Shown here: in pieces, positions 1-8,317 of the stretch
Position numbering within the stretch: position 1 is the first letter of the stretch
How the letters are laid out: every line of letters starts with the position of its first letter
Notes under the pieces: model-generated
The model's input: the letters and a program-made list of their open reading frames with translations, nothing else
The model's database searches: none
What the model was told of the DNA's origin: nothing
Translations under genes and position numbers: made by a program
Source of the DNA: Delftia sp. PS-11
Lineage (GTDB): Bacteria > Pseudomonadota > Gammaproteobacteria > Burkholderiales > Burkholderiaceae_C
Direction: 5' to 3'
NCBI RefSeq assembly: GCF_029870285.1
Contig: NZ_JACSYA010000027.1
Span: forward strand, 10,049 to 74,048
DNA: 64,000 nt

Positions 1-62
1 CGGGCAAAACCGCCTTCCTTGACCACGACCCAGAAGTAATGCAAGTGTCGATAGTTCAGCAT
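1..62 (-). CDS. nhaR: LysR-family regulator, NhaR-like (N-terminal fragment at the window edge)
   Basis: Only the first 20 codons lie in the window; the rest is beyond the left edge. On the minus strand an ATG ending at 62 opens a peptide beginning MLNYRHLHYFWVVVKEGGFA. The NYRHLHYFWVV.KEG.FA pattern is the distinctive start of NhaR-type LysR activators, the first helices of the winged HTH. It reads away from the small broken ORF and terC on the plus strand. The bases just upstream (69-89) hold a 7-base inverted repeat that could be its operator. The family call is strong from this short motif; what it regulates is unknown. Confidence 0.72.
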   Translation of the reverse strand, partial: MLNYRHLHYFWVVVKEGGFA

Positions 63-68
63 GCTTTT

Positions 69-89
69 TACTTCGAAAAAACCGAAGTA
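69..89. promoter_or_regulatory. Inverted repeat TACTTCG-N7-CGAAGTA in the nhaR / terC divergent region
   Basis: Two perfect 7-base arms, TACTTCG and CGAAGTA, are separated by aaaaaac. The repeat starts 7 bases upstream of the nhaR-like start codon. Its place between divergent genes suggests an operator, possibly autoregulatory. A promoter-proximal hairpin is also possible. Confidence 0.35.
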
Positions 90-226
90 TAAGTGCGTAT
101 TTTTCTGGTTTTTTGGAAAGACGTCTGTCTTCACACTATGGCCTTGCAACTACCACACCACCGCTCTTGCACACGGCGACCTATTCGGAATTCAGACTTC
201 AATTTCCACCAAGCCACAATACCCTC

Positions 227-385
227 ATGAACATTAGCACACTGCTCTTCGCAACCCTGACGGCCACTCTCGCAGGCGTCACCTCACAAGCCTAGCGAGT
301 GGGCAACGAGAAGCGCGATGTCGCGCTGCTCGGGACGTTCAGCAGCATGCTGAGACTGGGCATCATCATTTTCTCCATCGTCTAA
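227..385 (+). pseudogene. Small membrane-protein-like ORF with an in-frame TAG
   Basis: An ATG at 227 reads MNISTLLFATLTATLAGVTSQA, meets TAG at 293-295, and continues in the same frame to a TAA near 385 as RVGNEKRDVALLGTFSSMLR followed by a hydrophobic tail. Joined it would be about 52 residues with two hydrophobic segments. A tryptophan codon mutated to TAG (TGG to TAG) would explain the break, as in the next gene. No family is recognised. It could also be chance coding-like sequence. Confidence 0.3.
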
Positions 386-394
386 AAAACCACT

Positions 395-1399
395 ATGGAC
401 TTCCTGCTTACTTTCTTCTTGTCAGATTTCATGGGAAAGCCAGCCTGGATCTGGTTGAGTTTTGTTGGTATCGTCATTGCACTGCTGAGCTTTGACTTGG
501 GCGTGCTGCACAAGGACGACAGCGAGATAGGCGTGCGCGAGAGCTTGCTGCTGTCAGCAGGCTATATCAGCGTAGCGCTGCTGTTCGGTGCTTGAGTGTG
601 GTGGTACTTGGGAGCACAAAGCGGCATGGACTACTACACCGGCTTCATGATCGAGAAGTCGCTATCGATGGACAACGTCTTCGTCATCGCGCTGATTTTC
701 AGTTTCTTCGCGATCCCGCGGCAATATCAGCACCGAGTGCTGTTCTGGGGCATACTGGGTGTGATCGTGCTGCGCGCGATCATGATCGGACTGGGTGCGA
801 CGCTGGTCAGCCAGTTTAGCTGGGTGCTGTACCTGTTCGGTGCATTCCTGATCATCACCGGCATCAAGATGTGGATCATTGCCGATCACGTACCCGACAT
901 TGCTAGTAACCCGCTACTGAGACTCCTCAAGCGGCATATGCGGGTTACTGAAGGCCTGCGCGGCAACGCCTTCTGGGTGTGTGAGCCCGATCCCAAGACG
1001 GGTAAGCTCGAACGCTTTGCGACGCCTTTATTGCTAGCTCTGGTGCTCGTGGAATTCGTTGATCTAATTTTTGCGGTCGACTCGGTCCCAGCGATTTTTG
1101 CCATCACCACCGACCCCTTCATTGTCTACACAAGCAACATCTTTGCCATCCTTGGGCTGCGTGCGCTGTACTTTGCACTGGCCGCGATGATTCACCGCTT
1201 CAAGTACCTGAAATACGCGTTGGCACTTGTGCTGGTGTTCATCGGCAGTAAGATTTTCCTAGTGGGCATCATAGGCAAGATCCCGGCTGTGATATCGCTC
1301 AGCGTGACCTTCGGCCTGATTGCGGGCGGCGTGCTGGTGTCGCTGTGGAACACCCGAGGGCAGCCTGCTGTAGCGGAGTCCAAACGACGCCGTTGCTAA
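395..1399 (+). pseudogene. terC: TerC/Alx-family integral membrane protein, interrupted by an in-frame TGA
   Basis: Residues 1-66 (395-592) end at TGA 593-595. The same frame continues without a shift to 1399, giving 334 codons, the normal TerC length. Motifs of the family are intact on both sides: LSFDLGVLHKDD, FMIEKSLSMDNVFVIALIFS and DLIFAVDSVPAIFAITTDPF, the last two carrying the acidic residues of the putative cation path. Relatives usually have Trp at the stop position (FGAW-VWW), so the lesion is most simply TGG to TGA. TerC/Alx proteins are implicated in manganese export. A GTG at 596 could restart translation, but it would lack the first helices. Confidence 0.8.
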
Positions 1400-2289
1400 A
1401 CGAGCTCCTGCTTCTGACCAGGCCCTACCTGCTGCCGGTATCAGGTGTCGGTACAGTGCTCGGGCTTGGCATGGGTGCGCTGATAGTGGCCCATGTGACG
1501 GATTCACTGCGGGGTGCCTTCCACCAAACTGCGTTGGCTTGCCTTCAGATCGGAGGTCACAGCAGCCAAAGCTGCCAGCTTAGTTCCTGATCGACGCTGT
1601 AAGGTGGGGTGGGAGGGCTTTAACACGGTCGGTCTGCGTGAACAGCCGATGGCGACTCTGGTCCCTCACCCCGACACCATTAAACATGCAAGCGGTTTTT
1701 ACTGCCGCATCGCTGGCAGGCCGCGAACGCCTGATCAACACCTGTGAGGCTGGCGGCGATCAATATGGGATCGTCGCGCGGTTACACACAATGGCATGCT
1801 CAACGAGGTACTCAGCCATCTGCAGCAAGAGCGCCTGGCGACTTCCCCCTGAACGGCTGTGGCTGCAACTTTCAGTGCGGACTGCTTACGGCTTTATCAC
1901 GCAGAGTGTTATGGCTGCCTGCTCCATTCCACCCAGGAGACATTACAAACGTTGGGGGACTTCATCGCTGGCAGTGAGCTTGCGCGTACCACCGCTGGCA
2001 GAAGACGCGCAGGCCAGTACCGGTCGATGCCGGGTTTCTGCCATGTCTTGCACCAGCGGCTCCCATGACGCAGCAGGCCCGATCTGGCAGGTGCGACCAT
2101 GGAGCCGGCCAAGGACCGGTGGGAAGCAGTTGCCAGCCACAACACTGTTCAAATGCACAGAATTATGAATACTAGTCAATATTCGACAAAAATGATTGAT
2201 ATTTCTTGATGATCGATTCTTGTATGTGATATTTTTGAATTTATTGATACAATTGACAGAGTCCTTTCAAACTTGACGAAAGATCAGTC
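1400..2289. other. Long region without a convincing gene
   Basis: About 890 bases follow terC. Several short overlapping ORFs occur on the plus strand (about 1514-2168), but none has a recognisable motif, ribosome site or consistent codon pattern. Coding-like pieces in different frames suggest remnants of decayed genes. From about 2160 to 2289 the DNA turns AT-rich and probably contains the promoter of the chemoreceptor at 2290. Confidence 0.5.
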
Positions 2290-3867
2290 ATGTTCAAGTC
2301 TTTACGCTGGGTCATGGCCCTCCTGGGCTCCATCGGAGTGATCGCCGCCCTCGCTGTCGCAGCGCAGGGATACCTGTTCATCCAGAAGCTGGACTCTTCG
2401 GCCAACAAAGTCTACGCAGCCAAGGATGTGGTTGCCGATGTTCTGCCTCCGCCGATGTACCTGATCGAAATGCGGTTGGTGCTGTCCATGATGCTGGAGG
2501 GCAGCCTGAGCCCGGCGGATGGCCAAAAGCGCTTCGATGAGCTGGCTGCCGAGTATTCCCAGAGGGTCAACTATTGGACAAATAACCCTCCGTACGGATT
2601 GGAAACCAAACTGCTGGGCGATCAACACAGTGCCGCCAATACCTTTATTTCCGCTGCACGCAGCCAGATCGTACAGCCCCTGATTGCGGGCCAAGCAGAG
2701 CTTGCCAGAAAAAATCTCGAAGCTGTCCATGTGATGTACTTAAAGCATCGCACAGGTGTGGATGCGACTGTGGTGGAAGGCAATGCATTTGCTGAAGCCA
2801 CGATGAAGGAGTTCGAAGACACGCGCAGTTCCAGCAACAAATTGATGATCATGACGGCTTTGCTTGCTGCAGCAGCTGTTTTTGCAATCTATCTTGCTGT
2901 ACTTGCCAGCATCCAAAAACCGGTTCGCGCCAGTACACGGGCGGCTGCACTCATTGCCGCAGGAGATCTTGCGACGCAGACTGTGATGGATGAAGGACGT
3001 ACGGACAGCTTGGGGGTTCTTCAAGAGTCACTGCAGACAATGAGGGTAAACCTGAATCAGACTGTATCATCAGTTCTTGATGCTGCAGAAAGTATTTCTA
3101 ATGCCAGCTCTGAAATCGCCCAAGGCAATACAGACCTTTCAATCCGGACAGAAAATCAGGCCAATGCCTTGCAGCAAACTGCATCCTCAATGGAGGAGTT
3201 GACTTCGGTGGTGAACCACAACGCAGAATCTGCCATGCAGGCGGATCTGCTTGCACAGCAGGCTGCTGACGTGGCGCGGCGCGGTGGCTCAGCCGTGTCG
3301 AAGGTGGTGGAGACCATGCGTGGCATCAACGAATCCTCCAGTCAGATCGCAGGCATAGTGAATGTAATTGAATCAATTGCCTTTCAGACAAATATATTGG
3401 CATTGAATGCTGCAGTGGAAGCTGCGCGTGCAGGCGAGCAGGGCCGAGGGTTTGCTGTCGTGGCCTCTGAAGTGCGTTTACTGGCTGGGCGCAGTGCAGA
3501 TGCAGCCAGAGAAATCAAGGCATTGATTGATTCCAGCGTAGAGCGTGTGACCCAGGGGTGCACCCTTGCAGATAATGCGGGTGCGACCATGACCGACATG
3601 CTTGAGGCAACACAACGAGTCAGCAGCATACTTGCTGAAATCAGCACTGCCAGCCGTGAACAATCAGCAGGCATATCGCAGGTGAGCAATTCCGTATCAC
3701 AAATGGATCAAGCCACACAGCAAAATGCTGCGCTGGTGGAGGAAATTGCAGCGGCTGCCAGCAGCCTTAAAGTACAAGCTTCGGAACTCGTACGACAAAT
3801 GGCGAGATTTACTGTCGACAGTAAACCCCGCCATACCTTGCCGATGGTTGAAGGCATGTACAAGTGA
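2290..3867 (+). CDS. Methyl-accepting chemotaxis protein
   Basis: A 525-residue inner-membrane chemoreceptor. Residues 8-28 form TM1, about 30-184 a periplasmic helical sensor, 185-207 TM2, about 208-260 a HAMP linker and the rest the cytoplasmic signalling coiled coil. The kinase-contact hairpin is intact at about 365-395 ([18 protein letters not shown], then [14 protein letters not shown]). Flanking Q/E-rich segments are potential methylation helices. There is no C-terminal NWETF-type CheR tether. It stands alone behind an AT-rich promoter region and converges on a sulfonate-type binding-protein gene. Codon use in the N-terminal half looks less GC-rich than most genes here. The ligand cannot be read from sequence. 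Confidence 0.95.
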   Translation: MFKSLRWVMALLGSIGVIAALAVAAQGYLFIQKLDSSANKVYAAKDVVADVLPPPMYLIEMRLVLSMMLEGSLSPADGQKRFDELAAEYSQRVNYWTNNPPYGLETKLLGDQHSAANTFISAARSQIVQPLIAGQAELARKNLEAVHVMYLKHRTGVDATVVEGNAFAEATMKEFEDTRSSSNKLMIMTALLAAAAVFAIYLAVLASIQKPVRASTRAAALIAAGDLATQTVMDEGRTDSLGVLQESLQTMRVNLNQTVSSVLDAAESISNASSEIAQGNTDLSIRTENQANALQQTASSMEELTSVVNHNAESAMQADLLAQQAADVARRGGSAVSKVVETMRGINESSSQIAGIVNVIESIAFQTNILALNAAVEAARAGEQGRGFAVVASEVRLLAGRSADAAREIKALIDSSVERVTQGCTLADNAGATMTDMLEATQRVSSILAEISTASREQSAGISQVSNSVSQMDQATQQNAALVEEIAAAASSLKVQASELVRQMARFTVDSKPRHTLPMVEGMYK

Positions 3868-3907
3868 AACAAGCCATGATGTGCGACTCCTGCGCGCCAT
3901 GACGGCT

Positions 3908-3943
3908 GCCAGTTTGCAGCTCAGGCTCGCGCTGCAAACTGGC
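3908..3943. terminator. Bidirectional terminator-like hairpin between convergent genes
   Basis: A perfect inverted repeat with 13-base arms, GCCAGTTTGCAGC and GCTGCAAACTGGC, has a 10-base loop. It lies 40 bases after the chemoreceptor stop and spans the last codons and stop of the converging binding-protein gene. There is no long T-run, so termination strength is uncertain. Confidence 0.6.
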
Positions 3944-4871
3944 TGTCGAATGTCTTGCCCACATCCAGCTTTTGCTTGATCAGCCCGACCTTCAGATAAA
4001 AGTCTGCGGTGCGTTGCTGGTCAGCCACCACCTGCGCGTCTATGGGCAGCCAGCGGGTGGCGCGACGCTCAAATTGCAGGCGTGCTGCTTCCTCGGGAAT
4101 CCCGATGATACGGGCCAGCGCGGCGCCAAACTCTGTCGGGTGCTGGTAAGACCATACTTGAGCCCGCTCTACGCGTGCTTTGAAGTCCTTCAGTGCTGCG
4201 CGCTTGTTGTGCAAGGCAGAATCTGTCGCAGCAAGAAAGCTCAGTCCCGACGACAGGCCACGCCCGCTGACCAGCACGCGGGCGTGTTTGCTGGTTTCTG
4301 CCAATGCGGTGTAGGGCTCCCATGTAGCCCATGCATCCACAGCACCTTGTGTCAGGGCCAGCTTGGCATCGGCGGGAGGAATGAACTTGATCTGTACATC
4401 CTCGGCCGTGAGCCCTGCTGTTTCAATCGCCTTGAGTGCAACGTAGTGCCCGATGGAGCCTCGGTTGGTGGCAATGCTCTTGCCTTTGAGGCTTGCCGCA
4501 TCCTTGAGAGGCGATTGAGGAGTGACCAGGATGGCTGTACCGTAGGGGTCGGAGCGGTTGGCGGCAAACGCCTTGACACGGCTGCCTGCTGCCAGGGTAA
4601 AGAGCAGCGGCGCATCACCGATGGCGCCAAAGTCCACTGCATCGGCATTGAGGGCCTCAGCCAGCGGCGCGGCTGCAGGGAACTCGGTCCATTTGATGTC
4701 GTAGCTGAGGTCTTTCAGCTCACCGGCCGCCTCCAGCAAGGCGCGAAGGCCGCCTTTCTGGTCGCCTGCGCGCAGCACTGTTCTGGTCTGTGCATGTACC
4801 AGCAGGGGTGAAAGCAAGGAGGTTGCAGACACCGAAGCGGTGAGCAGACGATGGAAGTGACGTCGTAGCAT
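3921..4871 (-). CDS. ABC transporter substrate-binding protein, aliphatic sulfonate (SsuA/TauA) type
   Basis: A periplasmic binding protein of 316 residues from the ATG at 4871. That start places a signal peptide (LLTASVSATSLLSPLLVHAQ) at the N-terminus; upstream in-frame codons do not look like coding sequence. The NMT1/SsuA pattern is clear: AGDQKGGLRALLEAAGELKD, VDFGAIGDAPLLF, LKGKSIATNRGSIGHYVAL and AVDAWATWEPY. It probably captures a sulfonate or related sulfur compound. It is the last gene of a three-gene minus-strand set with the acyl-CoA-dehydrogenase-like and aldolase-like genes. No ABC permease or ATPase gene is in the window. Confidence 0.88.
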   Translation of the reverse strand: MLRRHFHRLLTASVSATSLLSPLLVHAQTRTVLRAGDQKGGLRALLEAAGELKDLSYDIKWTEFPAAAPLAEALNADAVDFGAIGDAPLLFTLAAGSRVKAFAANRSDPYGTAILVTPQSPLKDAASLKGKSIATNRGSIGHYVALKAIETAGLTAEDVQIKFIPPADAKLALTQGAVDAWATWEPYTALAETSKHARVLVSGRGLSSGLSFLAATDSALHNKRAALKDFKARVERAQVWSYQHPTEFGAALARIIGIPEEAARLQFERRATRWLPIDAQVVADQQRTADFYLKVGLIKQKLDVGKTFDSQFAARA

Positions 4872-4998
4872 GGCCAAGCCCTGAAAGTGAATCTGAAAGC
4901 ATTGCACCAGTTGCCACACATGCGGCCAACGAAGCAATTGGCAGTTGGATATTCGCCAGCCTCGCCCGCGTGCCGCAGCGGACCCAGGCTGGCCACTT

Positions 4999-6150
4999 TT
5001 ACAACCCCAGCGCCTTGCGCCCCACTGCCAGGCGTGCGCTGTCGTCTTGAGGAGTGTGTATGCGGCCGCAGAGCACGTCGCGCAGGTGGCGCTCCAGCGG
5101 GTTCTTGCGCGCCAGGCCGTGGTTGCTGGTCAGGGCCAGGGCTTGCTCAACTGCCTGCACAGCGTTGCCGGTAGTGACGGATTTGATGAGCCCGCTTTCC
5201 ACGGCAGACCGCAGCACACCTTCATCGGCATCGCGGGCCAGGCCCTCGATGAGCCGCTGGTTGGTGAGCAGCAGCGCCTCGATGCCGCCCAGCGCCTCTT
5301 GCGCGCGCGGCAGGCTGGCCAGGGATGCGCCCAGACTGGCTGGCTTACGCTCATGCAAAAAGAGCACCAGCCAGTCGCGAGCGGCTCTGGCAACGCCGGT
5401 GTACAGCGCGCCCAGCATCACGGCCATCTCCGCCTGGAGCCAGGGCTCACCGCCAGCCCAGTTCTCCGGGGTGCGCAGGTCCAGTGCGTGCTCCAGCGGG
5501 ATAAGCACATCTTTCAACACCACGTCATGGCTGCCGCTGGCGCGCAGCCCCAGATGGTCCCAGGTTTCGACAATCTGTATGCCAGGCAGGCCCGCCTGCA
5601 CCAGGAAATGACCTACCCGCGGCACGGCTTCGTCGGTACGGGCCCAGACGCTGTACCAGCTCAGGATGGGAGCTCCAGTGGAGTAGACCTTGTGGCCGGT
5701 GATGCGCCAGCCTTCGGCGGTCTGACGGGCCACGGTGGCTGGCAGGCCACCGCGTGCGGGTGACCCCAGATCAGGCTCCACGCGCAAGGCATTGACCAGC
5801 GACACCCCTGCCGCCGCCTCGGCCACCAGCCTGCGTGCCAGAGGCTCGGGCCATGAGCGCACAGGGCTTGTACGTCCCATGCTACGGTGCTGGATGTACT
5901 GCATGATCAGCACCAAGGCGGTGGCTGGGCAGGCATAGCCTATGGCCCCCACCACCGCGCCCAGATGGGCCAGTGTGGCGCCCTGCCCGCCCAGATCCTG
6001 CGACGCGGCCAGCGTCAGCAGACCCGTCTGGTGCAGCGCCTCGAAGTTCTCGAACGGAAAGCTGCCCTCGGCATCGTGTTTCGTGGCACGGCTGGCAAAT
6101 TCCGCTGCCAGCGTGCGCGCTTGCTGTTCCCAGGTCAGCGGCGCATTCAC
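4999..6150 (-). CDS. Acyl-CoA-dehydrogenase-family flavoprotein, SfnB/DszC-like
   Basis: A 383-residue protein with the acyl-CoA dehydrogenase fold: N-terminal helical domain (1-120), middle beta domain with a WRITGHKVYSTGAP segment, and C-terminal helical domain ending near RHLRDVLCGRIHTPQDDSAR. Members beside sulfonate genes, such as SfnB and DszC relatives, act as reduced-flavin-dependent monooxygenases in sulfur acquisition rather than in beta-oxidation. That role is inferred here from the neighbours. Its start codon overlaps the upstream aldolase-like stop by four bases (ATGA), so the two are translationally coupled. Confidence 0.85.
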   Translation of the reverse strand: MNAPLTWEQQARTLAAEFASRATKHDAEGSFPFENFEALHQTGLLTLAASQDLGGQGATLAHLGAVVGAIGYACPATALVLIMQYIQHRSMGRTSPVRSWPEPLARRLVAEAAAGVSLVNALRVEPDLGSPARGGLPATVARQTAEGWRITGHKVYSTGAPILSWYSVWARTDEAVPRVGHFLVQAGLPGIQIVETWDHLGLRASGSHDVVLKDVLIPLEHALDLRTPENWAGGEPWLQAEMAVMLGALYTGVARAARDWLVLFLHERKPASLGASLASLPRAQEALGGIEALLLTNQRLIEGLARDADEGVLRSAVESGLIKSVTTGNAVQAVEQALALTSNHGLARKNPLERHLRDVLCGRIHTPQDDSARLAVGRKALGL

Positions 6151-6965
6151 TGCAGCACCTCGGGCTGCTGGCGCACCACGATGTCATACAGGCTGTGGAA
6201 GGCATGCTCGGCACCGCCATGCCGGCCAATCTGCGAGTGGGTAAGCACTGCCACATCGTGCGCAATCGGACTGGGTTTGCCGGCCGCCTCTGCCAGCAAC
6301 TGGGCCTGGCAGGCGTTTTCCAGTGCGATGTACCACCACGCTGCTGACTCCACCGAGGGCCCGACTGTCAGGATGCCATGGTTCTTCAGAATCACTGCCT
6401 TGTGCGGTCCCAGGGCCTTGCCGATGCGAAAGCCCTCATCGGTCTCCAGCACGACCCCGCTGAAGTCGTTAAACAGGCCATGGTCACCGTAGAACACGCA
6501 CGAATCCTGGGTCAGCGGGTCCAGTTTGCGGCCCAGCGTTGACCAGGCCTTGCCATAAGTGGAATGGGTGTGGGCAGCTGCCACCACATCGGGGCGAGCC
6601 TCGTGCAAGGCGGCATGGATGGCGAAGGCGGCGCGGTTCAGAGGGCCTTCACCCACCACGATTTCTCCATGCGCATTGACCAGCAGCAGATCGGATACCT
6701 TGATCTGCGAGAAGTGGATGCCCAGCGGGTTGACCCAGAAATGGTCCAGCAGCTGCGGATCGCGGGCCGTGATATGGCCCGCCAGGCCATAGTCGAAACC
6801 CCACTGCGCAAACAGCCGGAAAGCGACCGCCAGCCGCTCCTTGCGGTAGCGGCGCTCCTCTTCCACGGTCGGGCGTGGCGAAGCGGGATCAAACCAGTCC
6901 TTGCGCTGGGGGTGAGGATTGAGTGCAAGCGAGGCGGTGAGAACGGGCTTGAGGACGGCAGACAT
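6147..6965 (-). CDS. Class II aldolase/adducin-family protein
   Basis: A 272-residue protein starting at the ATG ending at 6965. The open frame runs further upstream, but that part is an intergenic region without coding character. The fold signature is present: YGLAGHITARDP near the N-terminus, zinc-site AAHTHSTYGKAWS, GDHGLF and ILKNHGILTVG. These supply the metal-binding histidines and a catalytic Glu/Asp region typical of fuculose-phosphate-aldolase relatives. The substrate is unknown. As first gene of the minus-strand set with the flavoprotein and binding protein, it may process the carbon skeleton released from an organosulfur compound. Confidence 0.88.
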   Translation of the reverse strand: MSAVLKPVLTASLALNPHPQRKDWFDPASPRPTVEEERRYRKERLAVAFRLFAQWGFDYGLAGHITARDPQLLDHFWVNPLGIHFSQIKVSDLLLVNAHGEIVVGEGPLNRAAFAIHAALHEARPDVVAAAHTHSTYGKAWSTLGRKLDPLTQDSCVFYGDHGLFNDFSGVVLETDEGFRIGKALGPHKAVILKNHGILTVGPSVESAAWWYIALENACQAQLLAEAAGKPSPIAHDVAVLTHSQIGRHGGAEHAFHSLYDIVVRQQPEVLQ

Positions 6966-7217
6966 GGGACAGCTTTCGGCAGGAAGGGTTGCAATGGGGG
7001 AGAACCAGAACACAGCCCCCACCTTAGAAGCCCTCCCCTGTCCTGCCAACGAAGAAATCCGCGTGACCACATGCGGTTTCGGCATGAGCTGCACTCGTTG
7101 CCAGCGGGACATGCGGTGCTTGTTCGTCCTGTTGCATTTCCTGCATATCGATGCTGCGCAACGGTCTTTGCGCAGCGCCTGTGTTTGGCACACCCTTGGG
7201 CCGTTACAGCTCTCCTG
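6966..7217. promoter_or_regulatory. Divergent promoter region A of the organosulfur island
   Basis: This 252-base gap separates the aldolase-like operon (minus) from a binding-protein gene (plus). It contains GCCAACGAAGAAA at 7045-7057, ATGCGGTTT at 7071-7079 and GCATATCGATG at 7143-7153. All three recur with the same spacing in the gap at 10446-10688; the last is inverted there. The most likely reading is paired binding sites for a LysR-type sulfur regulator. Confidence 0.5.
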
Positions 7218-8246
7218 ATGCAATCCATGTTCAAGACACCATTGATCAACCGCCGTCATCTGCTGCAAGCCAGCCTGGGCGCTGCAGCCTGCGCCAGTAC
7301 GGTGGGCCGCACGGCGCTGGCAGCGCCTGCGGCGCATACGGCTCAAGATCTTGCCAAAGTGACCCTGCGCATAGCCACCTACAAGGGCCTGTGGCGGGCA
7401 CTCATCACAGCGTCCGGGCAGGGCCAGACACCCTACCGCATTGAATGGCGTGAGCTGAACAACGGCGTTCAGCACATCGAGGCCCTGAACGGTGACGCGC
7501 TGGACCTCGGCTCGGGCAGCGAGATTCCGGCCCTGTTCGCCGCGCGCCAGAAAGCGCAGGTGCGCTTCATTGCCGTGACGCGCGAAGACCTGCACAACCA
7601 GGTCACCCTGGCCCGCAAGGACGCTCCCATACAGCGCATTGCCGATCTCAAAGGCAAGCGCGTAGGCTATGTGCGCGCCACTACTTCGCACTATTACCTG
7701 AGCCGGCAACTGGCCGAGGCCGGTCTTTCATTTGCAGACATACAGGCTATCAACCTCAGCCCCGCTGACGGCCTGTCGGCCTTTGACCGTGGCGATCTGG
7801 ATGCCTGGGCCATCTATGGCTACAACGGGCAGATCGCACGCCTGCGCTACGGTGTGCGCGTGCTCAAGACCGGCGTGGGCTACCTGTCTGGCAATTTCCC
7901 CATCTACGCCAACCCGCGTGCAGTGGACGATCCGCTGAGGCACGCCGCCATCGGTGACTACCTGCAGCGCCTGCGTCGCGCCTACATATGGGCCAACAAC
8001 AACTATCTGGCCTATGCCCAGGCCCAATCCGCCGAGACCCGCGTGCCCGTGGGGGACCTGATCGAACTGTGGAACAACCGCAGCACCGACTACGAACTGC
8101 GTCCCGTGGACGATGCCGTGGTGAAGGGACATCAGGCGGTGGCAGACACCTTTTTGCAGTTGGGTGTTCTGGACGGGCCTGCGCAGGTGGCGCCACTTTG
8201 GAGCCGTAGCTTCACAGGTGCGCTGCAAGGCGGTCAGCCAGGCTGA
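7218..8246 (+). CDS. ABC transporter substrate-binding protein, sulfonate/taurine type
   Basis: A 342-residue secreted binding protein. The chosen start (MQSMFKTPLINRR) precedes a twin-arginine-like RRHLLQ and a signal peptide ending near RTALAAPAA. In-frame sequence further upstream is non-coding promoter DNA. Family features include LRIATYKGLWRAL, LNGDALDLGSGSEIPALFAA, LKGKRVGYVRATTSHYYLS and FDRGDLDAWAIYGYN. It is transcribed alone, divergent from the aldolase-like operon and convergent with another binding protein. It belongs to the same family as the proteins at 3921-4871 and 8318-9304 but differs clearly from both, suggesting different ligands. Confidence 0.88.
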   Translation: MQSMFKTPLINRRHLLQASLGAAACASTVGRTALAAPAAHTAQDLAKVTLRIATYKGLWRALITASGQGQTPYRIEWRELNNGVQHIEALNGDALDLGSGSEIPALFAARQKAQVRFIAVTREDLHNQVTLARKDAPIQRIADLKGKRVGYVRATTSHYYLSRQLAEAGLSFADIQAINLSPADGLSAFDRGDLDAWAIYGYNGQIARLRYGVRVLKTGVGYLSGNFPIYANPRAVDDPLRHAAIGDYLQRLRRAYIWANNNYLAYAQAQSAETRVPVGDLIELWNNRSTDYELRPVDDAVVKGHQAVADTFLQLGVLDGPAQVAPLWSRSFTGALQGGQPG

Positions 8247-8263
8247 CGACGCCATCACGTGTT

Positions 8264-8295
8264 GCGACCGGCACTGCCATAGCGGCGCCGGTCGC
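8264..8295. terminator. Hairpin between convergent binding-protein genes
   Basis: Arms GCGACCGGC and GCCGGTCGC (9 of 9 paired) enclose a 14-base loop in the 71-base gap between two convergent stops. A GC-rich stem in this position fits a bidirectional terminator, although no T-run is evident. Confidence 0.45.
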
Positions 8296-8317
8296 CTGCC
8301 AACGCATCAGGCCTTGA

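Noticed and set aside
63..394. Manganese riboswitch (yybP-ykoY) before terC
   Set aside because: Looked for because such elements precede some terC/alx genes; no matching conserved core was recognised by eye. A covariance-model search would be decisive.
6564..7217. Long N-terminal extension of the binding protein at 7218
   Set aside because: It runs through the divergent promoter and antisense to the aldolase-like gene; the signal peptide fixes the start near 7218.
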